Assembly: GCF_019331695.1 (NCBI RefSeq)
Contig: NZ_JAHBBI010000001.1
Span: 310,001-374,000, forward strand
DNA: 64,000 bases
Source of the DNA: Bifidobacterium pluvialisilvae
Lineage (GTDB): Bacteria; Actinomycetota; Actinomycetes; Actinomycetales; Bifidobacteriaceae
Reading direction: 5' to 3'
The notes below the pieces were generated by a model, which saw only the letters and a list, made by a program, of their open reading frames with translations, made no database searches and was not told the origin of the DNA. A program made the translations under genes and the position numbers. This document shows, one piece after another, positions 1 to 6,883 of this stretch. Each line of letters starts with the position of its first letter. The stretch's first letter is position 1.

Positions 1-1
1 T

Positions 2-538
2 CGCCAGGCCATCACCCGCGCCATGGCCGATCAGGCGCGCACCATCCGCGTGCCCGTGCACATGGTGGAGGTCATCAACAAGCTCAGCCGCGTGCAGCGT
101 CAGATGCTGCAGGACCTCGGCCGCGAGCCCACGCCCGACGAGCTCGCCCGCGAGCTCGACATGCCGGTCGAGAAGGTGCAGGAGGTGCAGAAGTACGGCC
201 GTGAGCCGATCTCGCTGCACACCCCGCTCGGCGAGGACGGCGACTCCGAATTCGGCGACCTCATCGAGGACACCGACGCCATCGCCCCCTCCGACGCCGT
301 GGCCTTCTCGCTGCTGCAGGAGCAGTTCAAGCAGGTGCTGGAGACCCTCTCCCCGCGTGAGGCCGGCGTCATCAAGATGCGTTACGGCCTCGAGGACGGC
401 CAGCCCAAGACGCTCGACGACATCGGCCGCGTGTACGGCGTGACCCGTGAGCGCATCCGCCAGATCGAATCCAAGACGATGTCGAAGCTGCGCCACCCGT
501 CGCGGTCGCAGACGCTGCGCGACTTCCTCGACCAGTGA
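2..538 (+). CDS. sigA: RNA polymerase principal sigma factor, C-terminal part (partial)
   Basis: This reading frame is already open at the left edge, so only the C-terminal 178 or so residues are in the window. The visible part begins with [20 protein letters not shown], the end of sigma-70 region 2.4 and start of region 3. Region 3.1-3.2 follows, then region 4, with [15 protein letters not shown] (4.1) and the helix-turn-helix [20 protein letters not shown] (4.2) that reads the -35 element. The frame closes with the usual [18 protein letters not shown]-type tail. It is the housekeeping sigma factor that directs core RNA polymerase to most promoters. A short hairpin lies just downstream. Identity as the principal (RpoD/SigA/HrdB) group is secure from the intact region 3 and 4.2 signature. 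The N-terminal extension cannot be judged here. Confidence 0.95.
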   Translation, partial: RQAITRAMADQARTIRVPVHMVEVINKLSRVQRQMLQDLGREPTPDELARELDMPVEKVQEVQKYGREPISLHTPLGEDGDSEFGDLIEDTDAIAPSDAVAFSLLQEQFKQVLETLSPREAGVIKMRYGLEDGQPKTLDDIGRVYGVTRERIRQIESKTMSKLRHPSRSQTLRDFLDQ

Positions 539-571
539 TTCTCGACGGTCATGCCGTCATCGGCTGCGGTT

Positions 572-596
572 CGGCGGATGCCCCAGGCATCCGCCG
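572..596 (+). terminator. hairpin after the sigma factor gene
   Basis: A perfect 10-bp inverted repeat (CGGCGGATGC and GCATCCGCCG) with a 5-nt loop follows the sigma gene by 33 nt. Only TT follows the stem, so it may be a weak terminator or an RNA 3' end stabiliser. Confidence 0.55.
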
Positions 597-662
597 TTCG
601 CATGATACGGCATGATGCATGATTCCAATACAGACGTAATCCGACGACGATTGAGTGGGGAT

Positions 663-2930
663 ATGGCAGCAACCAAGGAAGAATACGGCGCGAAGGACCT
701 CGCCGTGCTCGAAGGCCTCGACGCGGTGCGCAAGCGTCCGGGCATGTACATCGGCACCACCGACTCCCAAGGGCTCATGCACTGCCTGTGGGAGATCATC
801 GACAACTCCGTCGACGAGGCGCTGGCCGGATTCTGCACGAGGATCGTGGTCACGCTGCACACCGACGGATCCATCACCGTGGCCGACAACGGCCGCGGCA
901 TCCCCGTCGACAAGGAGCCGAAGACCGGCCTGACCGGCGTCGAGGTCGTACTCACCAAACTGCATGCCGGCGCCAAGTTCGGCAACGCCTCGTACAACGC
1001 CGTCGGCGGCCTGCACGGCGTCGGCTCGTCCGTGGTCAACGCCCTGAGCTCCCGTCTCGACGTGGAGGTCGACCGCAACGGCAAAACCTACCGCATGGAG
1101 TTCCACCAGGGGCATCCCGGCGTCTACTCCGACCCCGACCCCGCGCGCCCGTCCCCGGCCTCACCGTTCAAGAAGACCCGCAAGCGTTCGCCCACCGAGC
1201 TGCGCGAGGTCGGCAAGGTGCCGAAGAACACCACGGGAACGCGTATCCGCTACTGGGCCGACCCGGAGATCTTCAACTCGACGGCGCGGTTCAGCTACGA
1301 GCAGCTCATCGACCGCGTGCGGCAGACCAGCTTCCTCGTGCCGGGACTGTCCATCACGGTGGTGGACGAGAGCATCCCCGCGACCGGAGACGAGTCCATC
1401 GACGACTTCCGCGAGGTGGACGCCGCCGTCGCGGGTCAGGGAGATGTCTCCGACTCCGGCGACACTCCCGAGGACGGTCCCGACGCCGGTGCCACGGCCT
1501 CCACGGAGCCGGCCGTGACACACCACATGGAGGGGCGGTCCCACGCCCGTGTGGAGGAGTTCCTCCACACCGGCGGCGTCGTCGACTACGTCGATTTCCT
1601 CTCCAAGGGCGAACCCGTGTGCGACATCTGGCACATCAGCGGCGAGGGCACGTACCAGGAGGAGACGCAGGTCGTCGGCCCCGGCGGCGACCTGCATGCG
1701 CAGATGGTGGAACGCACCTGCGGCGTGGACATCGCGCTGCGGTGGACCAACGACTACGAGACCACCATCCGCAGTTTCGTCAACGTGGTGGAGACCCCCG
1801 GCGGCGGCATGCACGTGGACGGCTTCCTCAACGCCCTCACCCGTCAGGTGCGCAGGAACGTGGAGGCCAACGCCCGCAAGCTCAAGGTGAACCTCAAGGA
1901 CTCCTCGACGAAGGTCGAACGCGACGACGTGATGACCGGGCTGGTGGCCGTGGTCACCGTCCGCATCGCCGAACCGCAGTTCCAGGGCCAGACCAAGGAC
2001 GTGCTCGGCACCGCGCAGGTCAAGCCCATCGTCACCAGGCTCACCGACAAGCAGTTCGGCGAGATGATCGCCGGCTCCAGGCGCGGCTACAAGGAGCAGT
2101 CCGGCCGCGTGCTCGAGAAGATCGTCGGCGAGATGCACGCCCGCATCCAGGCGCGCAGGACCAAGGAGGTCACGCGGCGCAAGAACGCGCTCGAATCGGC
2201 CTCCATGCCGTCGAAGCTTTCGGACTGTCAGCCCGGCAACGACGACATCGCCGAACTGTTCATCGTGGAGGGCGACTCCGCCCTGGGCACGGCCAAGGCC
2301 GCCCGCAACTCCATGTTCCAGGCGCTGCTGCCGATCCGAGGCAAGATCCTCAACGTGCAGAAGGCGTCCGTCTCCCAGATGCTCGCCAACAAGGAGTGCG
2401 CCTCGATCATCCAGGTCATCGGCGCCGGCTCGGGGGCCACGTTCGACATCTCCCAGTCGAGGTACAACAAGGTCATCATGATGACCGATGCCGATGTGGA
2501 CGGCGCGCACATCCGCATCCTGCTGCTCACCCTGTTCTACCGGTACATGAGGCCGCTCATCGAGCACGGGCACGTCTACGCGGCCGTGCCGCCGCTGCAT
2601 CGCATCGCCCTGACCGGCAGGCGCAAGGGCGAGGTCATCTACACGTACTCCGATGACGAACTGGCCCGCCGCACCGCGCAGCTCGACCGCGACCACATCG
2701 CCTACGACGACGACATCCAGCGCTACAAGGGCCTCGGCGAGATGGATGCCGACCAGCTGGCCGACACCACCATGGACCCGCGCACGCGCATGCTGCGCCG
2801 CATCCGCATGGAGGACGCCGCACAGGCCTCGGAGATCTTCAGCCTGCTCATGGGCGGTGAGGTTCCGCCTCGCAAGCAGTTCATCGTCGACAACGCCGAC
2901 GATTTCGACCGCGCCAACATCGACGCCTGA
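663..2930 (+). CDS. parE: DNA topoisomerase IV subunit B (ParE, GyrB family)
   Basis: This is the ATPase subunit of a type IIA topoisomerase that decatenates and relaxes DNA. From the chosen ATG the protein has 755 residues. In order it shows the GHKL ATPase fold (LEGLDAVRKRPGMYIG, NGRGIPVD, GLHGVGSSVVNALS), the transducer domain, and the TOPRIM domain with EGDSALGTAKAARN and the metal-binding MTDADVDGAHIR. It ends with the short GyrB/ParE tail containing RYKGLGEMDADQL. An acidic low-complexity insert interrupts the transducer region at about residues 250-295. An in-frame ATG at 612 would add 17 residues. I prefer 663 because MAATKEEYGAKDL resembles the normal start of the family. parC lies on the other strand at 14607-17264. 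Pairing with that ParC-like subunit favours ParE over GyrB. Confidence 0.9.
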   Translation: MAATKEEYGAKDLAVLEGLDAVRKRPGMYIGTTDSQGLMHCLWEIIDNSVDEALAGFCTRIVVTLHTDGSITVADNGRGIPVDKEPKTGLTGVEVVLTKLHAGAKFGNASYNAVGGLHGVGSSVVNALSSRLDVEVDRNGKTYRMEFHQGHPGVYSDPDPARPSPASPFKKTRKRSPTELREVGKVPKNTTGTRIRYWADPEIFNSTARFSYEQLIDRVRQTSFLVPGLSITVVDESIPATGDESIDDFREVDAAVAGQGDVSDSGDTPEDGPDAGATASTEPAVTHHMEGRSHARVEEFLHTGGVVDYVDFLSKGEPVCDIWHISGEGTYQEETQVVGPGGDLHAQMVERTCGVDIALRWTNDYETTIRSFVNVVETPGGGMHVDGFLNALTRQVRRNVEANARKLKVNLKDSSTKVERDDVMTGLVAVVTVRIAEPQFQGQTKDVLGTAQVKPIVTRLTDKQFGEMIAGSRRGYKEQSGRVLEKIVGEMHARIQARRTKEVTRRKNALESASMPSKLSDCQPGNDDIAELFIVEGDSALGTAKAARNSMFQALLPIRGKILNVQKASVSQMLANKECASIIQVIGAGSGATFDISQSRYNKVIMMTDADVDGAHIRILLLTLFYRYMRPLIEHGHVYAAVPPLHRIALTGRRKGEVIYTYSDDELARRTAQLDRDHIAYDDDIQRYKGLGEMDADQLADTTMDPRTRMLRRIRMEDAAQASEIFSLLMGGEVPPRKQFIVDNADDFDRANIDA

Positions 2931-2944
2931 TATGACGCGAACAG

Positions 2945-2990
2945 CGCCCGACGGCCGCGCCGATCCGGAAGGGAGACGCGGCCGTCGGCG
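2945..2990 (+). terminator. terminator after parE
   Basis: Inverted repeat CGACGGCCGCG (2949-2959) and CGCGGCCGTCG (2977-2987), an 11-bp GC-rich stem with a 17-nt loop, begins 18 nt after the parE stop. It has no clear U tract. Confidence 0.6.
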
Positions 2991-3007
2991 TATGGAGTAG
3001 GACTTCA

Positions 3008-3051
3008 TTGCATTCCGCATGTCGTCTTGCATAATCTGGTTTAGCGTTTTA
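3008..3051 (+). promoter_or_regulatory. promoter of the ribokinase-LacI cluster with possible operator
   Basis: TTGCAT (3008-3013) and CATAAT (3030-3035) are separated by 16 bp, a good sigma-70-type promoter. TTTAGCGTTTTA (3040-3051) overlaps the expected transcription start. Its complement, TAAAACGCTAAA, has one good LacI-type half site around a central CG, so it could be the operator for the nearby LacI regulator. The second half is poor, so the operator call is an inference. Confidence 0.5.
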
Positions 3052-3179
3052 CCATAGGTGATATCAGTATTTTCAACGTCATGGCAGGTGTCGGGGAGAC
3101 GATGCGGTCGCATAATCCTGCCATGGTGTCCATCCGAATGAACCGCGACGAAAACGAACTACGACAAAAGGAGACGAAT

Positions 3180-4169
3180 ATGAACGCAGACGGCATCAGC
3201 AGGAAAGAAGCGCTCGCCCGACTGGCCTCATTCGCCGAAGGGAAGCGGCATCTGGTCGTGGTCGGCTCGATGAACGCCGACTACACCGTGACGACGGAAC
3301 GCCTTCCCAAGCCGGGCGAAACCGTGAACGCAGGCCCGCTGCGCGTGCTGCCCGGAGGGAAGTCCGGCAACCAGGCCGCCACCGCCGCCAAACTCGGTGC
3401 CGACGTGCGTATGCTCGGCGCCGTGGGCGATGACGACAATGCCGGATTCCTGCTCGGGGAACTCACCAAGGCCGGCGTGAACACGGACGCCATACTGCAT
3501 GTGCCGGGCGCAAGCGGCACCACCGTCATCACCGTCGACTCCCATGGCGAGAACACCATCGTCTACTCGCCCGGATCGAACGGCAGGGTCAGTCCCGAAT
3601 ATGTACGTGACCACGCCGACGTCATCACCGGCGCCGCGGTGCTTGGCCTGTGCCTGGAAAGCCCCATGCCCACCGTGATCGAGGCGGCCCGCATCGCCCA
3701 CGAGGCCGGCGTGAAGGTGCTCGTCAACGATTCGCCGTTCATTCCCGAACTGCCGAAGGAGCTCATCGACAACGCCGACATCCTGCTCGTCAACGAGCAT
3801 GAGATGAGCCAGCTGCTCGGCATCGACGAACCCGAGGACGGCGACTGGGACGCCGTGGACTGGGATGCCATCGTCGCGCAGATGGCCGGGTTCGGATTCG
3901 ACCAGGCCGTCATCACCCTCGGCGGCGACGGCAGCGTCGTCATCGACGGCGGCGAAACACACCGTATCGTGCCGGTGAAGGTCGATGCCGTCGACACCAC
4001 CGGCTGCGGCGACTCCTTCATGGGCACCATCCTCGCCGGCCTCGCCGCCGGAGCCGACCTGGTGTCCAGCGCACAGGTCGCCTCCTACGTGTCCGCCTAC
4101 GCGGCCACCGGCCATGGCGCCCAGGCGTCATATGGCACGACGGAGCAGGTCACCGCGAAATTCGCCTAG
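3180..4169 (+). CDS. rbsK: ribokinase-family (PfkB) sugar kinase
   Basis: This 329-residue kinase phosphorylates a sugar, most simply ribose to ribose 5-phosphate, in the cytosol. A 22-residue helical extension precedes the Rossmann-like core, which opens VVVGSMNADYTV. The ribokinase signature PGGKSGNQAATAAKLGA appears near residues 55-70. Near the C-terminus is the anion-hole and catalytic-base motif DTTGCGDSFMG, where family members usually have GAGD, so Cys replaces Ala. The start at 3180 is fixed by AAAGGAGA about 6 nt upstream. The open frame runs back to 3081 without ribosome-binding support. The gene lies 10 nt before a LacI-type regulator and upstream of a nucleobase-type permease, which suggests nucleoside or pentose salvage. 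The true substrate could be another furanose or a nucleoside. Confidence 0.85.
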   Translation: MNADGISRKEALARLASFAEGKRHLVVVGSMNADYTVTTERLPKPGETVNAGPLRVLPGGKSGNQAATAAKLGADVRMLGAVGDDDNAGFLLGELTKAGVNTDAILHVPGASGTTVITVDSHGENTIVYSPGSNGRVSPEYVRDHADVITGAAVLGLCLESPMPTVIEAARIAHEAGVKVLVNDSPFIPELPKELIDNADILLVNEHEMSQLLGIDEPEDGDWDAVDWDAIVAQMAGFGFDQAVITLGGDGSVVIDGGETHRIVPVKVDAVDTTGCGDSFMGTILAGLAAGADLVSSAQVASYVSAYAATGHGAQASYGTTEQVTAKFA

Positions 4170-4179
4170 TCTGTTGCCC

Positions 4180-5196
4180 ATGGCCAAAAGAACGACGATC
4201 AAGGATGTGGCGGCCGCCGCGGGAGTCTCCGTGACGGCCGTCTCCCTGGTGCTGAACAACCGTCCCTCGCGGGTCTCCGACGAGACCCGCGACATCATCC
4301 TCAAGGCCGCGAAGGCGTTGAACTACGTGCCCAACCAGGTGGCGCGCACACTGGTGACGCAACGCTCCATGCTGTTGGCGCTCATCGTGCCGGACATTCA
4401 GAACCTGTTCTTCGCCGCGCTCGCCAAACGCTTCGAGGACGAATGCCGGCAGGCCGGCTATTCGCTGATCATCGCCAACACCGACGACTCGCGTGCCGCG
4501 GAGCATGATGTGCTTGTCCGGCTGGCCGCGCGAGGCGTGGACGGCATGTTCCTCATCCCAGCCGGCGAATCCGGGGGCGCCCCGGAGCGGCTGCGCGTCG
4601 ACGTCGAACGGTGCGGACGCCCCGTGGTGCTGGTCGACCGCATGGTGAACGAGCCCTGGTGCGACGGCGTGGCCATCGACAACCGTGCCGGAGGGCGGCT
4701 GGCCGCGCAATATCTCATGGAATGCGGGCACCGCCGCATCGCCTGCGTCTCCGGAGACGTCCGCATCGGCAACGCCGCGGAGCGACGAGACGGATTCGTC
4801 GAGGCGCTTGCCGAGGTCGGGCTCGCCCCCACGGTCCTCGTCGAGGGCGACTATAGGCACGGGGGAGGGTATGACGCGGCCGACGGCGTCGTGGAATCCG
4901 GCGCGACCGCCGTGTTCTGCTGCAACGACCTCATGGCCCTCGGCCTCATGCAGCGGCTTCGGGAGCGGGGCCTGGAGGTCCCGGACGACATGTCGGTCAT
5001 GGGCTACGACGGCATCGCCGAACGATTCGGCTTCGGCTTCGACCTGACCACCATCGGACAGAAGATCGGCTGGCTCGCCCACGAGGCCTCGATCCTGATG
5101 AAGGGGCGCATCGACGGGGGAGGGGATGCGGCCGTCGGCCGAAGCATCGTCATCCCGCCCGAACTCATCCGCCGCGGCAGTGTCGCTCAACCATGA
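4180..5196 (+). CDS. LacI-family transcriptional regulator
   Basis: This is a 338-residue DNA-binding regulator with the classic layout. The N-terminal helix-turn-helix is TTIKDVAAAAGVSVTAVSLV. The hinge region contains NYVPNQVARTL. A periplasmic-binding-protein-like effector domain follows (LALIVPDIQNLFFAALAKRF through VFCCNDLMALGLM and MSVMGYDGIAERF). It starts 10 nt after the kinase stop, so it is probably co-transcribed with the kinase and may control both the kinase and the downstream permease and hydrolase. The ligand is unknown, and ribose or a related sugar is only a guess from the neighbour. No unusual residues are apparent. Confidence 0.9.
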   Translation: MAKRTTIKDVAAAAGVSVTAVSLVLNNRPSRVSDETRDIILKAAKALNYVPNQVARTLVTQRSMLLALIVPDIQNLFFAALAKRFEDECRQAGYSLIIANTDDSRAAEHDVLVRLAARGVDGMFLIPAGESGGAPERLRVDVERCGRPVVLVDRMVNEPWCDGVAIDNRAGGRLAAQYLMECGHRRIACVSGDVRIGNAAERRDGFVEALAEVGLAPTVLVEGDYRHGGGYDAADGVVESGATAVFCCNDLMALGLMQRLRERGLEVPDDMSVMGYDGIAERFGFGFDLTTIGQKIGWLAHEASILMKGRIDGGGDAAVGRSIVIPPELIRRGSVAQP

Positions 5197-5217
5197 CATG
5201 ACACGCCCGACATGCTT

Positions 5218-5234
5218 ATGGTCATGATGACCAT
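5218..5234. promoter_or_regulatory. 17-bp palindrome upstream of the permease, probable operator
   Basis: ATGGTCAT-G-ATGACCAT is a perfect 8-bp inverted repeat around one central base, 100 nt before the permease start. Nothing else explains it, and it has the size of a dimeric repressor site. Odd spacing is less typical of LacI proteins, which usually centre on CG. Confidence 0.45.
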
Positions 5235-5269
5235 AACTTTTCCCTCTGCCATGCTACATTCGCCCTGTA

Positions 5270-5311
5270 CCTGTTTTCGACAGGCCCGTGCGTTCGCGAC
5301 GGACGGGCCTG
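5270..5311 (+). promoter_or_regulatory. overlapping alternative hairpins in the permease leader
   Basis: Two stems compete for the same bases. CCTGT (5270-5274) can pair with ACAGG (5280-5284). CAGGCCCGT (5281-5289) can pair with ACGGGCCTG (5303-5311), a perfect 9-bp stem with a 13-nt loop. The second ends 8 nt before the ribosome-binding site AAGGA (5320-5324). Arrangements like this can act as an attenuator or translational switch. I recognise no known riboswitch consensus. Confidence 0.4.
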
Positions 5312-5333
5312 CGTGATCGAAGGAAATGCGGCA

Positions 5334-6848
5334 ATGAGCGATACGGCAGCACAGGAGACCGCCCCCTCGGCGGGCCCCGAATCCAACGGCGTCAACCCCG
5401 TACCCGAAAGCGAACGGCATGGCAGGGCACGGGACCTGTTCTCCGTATGGTTCGCATGGAACGTGTCCATCATGGGCATCAGCTACGGCATCTACGTCTA
5501 CGGGCTCGGACTGGGGCCCCTGCAGGCCATCATCGCCGGGACACTGGGCTATGCCATCTCCTCGTTCCTCGTCGGCGTGCTCTCCGTCGGCGGCCCGCGC
5601 ACCGGGCTGCCCACGCTGACGCAGACGCGCTTCGCGTTCGGCTACCAGGGCAACCGCATCATCGCGTTCTTCGCCTACCTGTCGAACATCGGCTGGAAGG
5701 TCACCATCATCACCCTCGCCTCCACCACCGGCGCCAACATCTTCGCCCGGCTCAACCCCGCCATGTTCGCCAAAGACGACGGCACGCCCGCCACATGGCT
5801 CGTGCTCGTCTGGTTCATCATCGTGCTTGCCGTCACCATGACGTTCGCCGTCGCAGGCCACGGTCTGATCATGAAGGCCGAGAAATGGATCTCATGGATA
5901 ACCGGCGCGTTCACCGTCGTGTTCATCGCGATGATCCTGCCGCACATCCACTGGGACCGGCTGGCCGGGCATCCCGACGGCGGGCCCATGGTGTTCGTCG
6001 GCGGCATCGTCATGGCCATGACCATGGTCGGGCTCGGCATGCTCAACTACGGCGGCGACTTCGCCCGCTACCTGCCGAAGGACACCAAGGCGCGCGGCGT
6101 CATCGGCTGGACCACCCTCGGCATCTCCCTGCCCGTCACCGTGCTGCTCATCCTCGGCATCCTGCTCGCCGCCACCAACGACAAGCTCGGCGAGGCGGCG
6201 GCCGCCGACCCCATCGCCGCGTTGACGGTGCTCCTGCCCACCTGGTTCTTCGTGCCGTTCAGCATCGTCATCGTCATCTCCCTCGTCTCCGCCGCCATGA
6301 CCGGCATCTACTCCTCCGGGCTGGCGCTCATGGCGGTCGGCCTGCCCGGCTCGCGCGTGGTCATCACCCTCATCAACGGCTGCATCATCGCCTTCGGCGC
6401 GTTCTATCTGCTGTTCGTCTCCACGTCGTTCCTCGCCACATTCCAGGCGTTCCTCGCGCTCATCGCCGTGCCCATGGGCACAATGGGCGGCATCCAGCTC
6501 ATCGACTTCATCCGCCAGCGGCGTTACGGCTGGGACGTGCGCATGGCCCAGCCGAAGGGTCTCGGCGGCAGGTCGGGCCGTTGGACCGCATTGACGGCCA
6601 TGGCGGTCGCCACCGTGGCCGGCCTTGGCATGGTCACCAGCGCCGACCCGAACATCGCCAAGGTCGTCGGGTTCCTGCTCACCCCCGAACAGCGCGCCGG
6701 CGTCATCGGCTCGACCAACATCGGCGTGGTCGTCGCCATGATCGTGGGCACCGTCATCTATGCCATCCTCACCTACGGGTTCAAACTCGATCCCAAGCCC
6801 GACCGATCCAGGATCGAAACCGTCGAAAGCCGGCCGGACGCCGACTGA
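5334..6848 (+). CDS. NCS1-family nucleobase/cytosine-type permease
   Basis: A 504-residue polytopic membrane protein of the nucleobase:cation symporter-1 family (cytosine, purine or allantoin permeases). A hydrophilic N-terminus of about 35 residues leads into the first membrane segment, FSVWFAWNVSIMGISYGIYV. About twelve hydrophobic segments follow, with the family-typical GLPTLTQTRFAFGYQGNRII stretch between the second and third and a central GMLNYGGDFARYLPKDTK loop. The start at 5334 has AAGGA nine nt upstream. An in-frame GTG at 5313 is less likely. It is downstream of the LacI gene and 35 nt before a large hydrolase, so permease and hydrolase probably form one transcript. The substrate cannot be read from sequence. 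Cytosine, purines or a nucleoside-like compound are the candidates. Confidence 0.85.
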   Translation: MSDTAAQETAPSAGPESNGVNPVPESERHGRARDLFSVWFAWNVSIMGISYGIYVYGLGLGPLQAIIAGTLGYAISSFLVGVLSVGGPRTGLPTLTQTRFAFGYQGNRIIAFFAYLSNIGWKVTIITLASTTGANIFARLNPAMFAKDDGTPATWLVLVWFIIVLAVTMTFAVAGHGLIMKAEKWISWITGAFTVVFIAMILPHIHWDRLAGHPDGGPMVFVGGIVMAMTMVGLGMLNYGGDFARYLPKDTKARGVIGWTTLGISLPVTVLLILGILLAATNDKLGEAAAADPIAALTVLLPTWFFVPFSIVIVISLVSAAMTGIYSSGLALMAVGLPGSRVVITLINGCIIAFGAFYLLFVSTSFLATFQAFLALIAVPMGTMGGIQLIDFIRQRRYGWDVRMAQPKGLGGRSGRWTALTAMAVATVAGLGMVTSADPNIAKVVGFLLTPEQRAGVIGSTNIGVVVAMIVGTVIYAILTYGFKLDPKPDRSRIETVESRPDAD

Positions 6849-6883
6849 CCGGTCGTATGATGCACGGAAGGGAACGACATCCG

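Noticed and set aside
612-662. The first 17 codons as the start of ParE
   Set aside because: The ATG at 612 has no ribosome-binding site and the extra residues look unlike the family. ATG 663 gives a standard N-terminus, although 612 cannot be fully excluded.
1161-3113. A 650-residue open frame on the minus strand inside parE
   Set aside because: Its composition is Val/His/Asp/Gly-rich and repetitive, typical of shadow frames opposite GC-rich genes. parE on the plus strand is certain.
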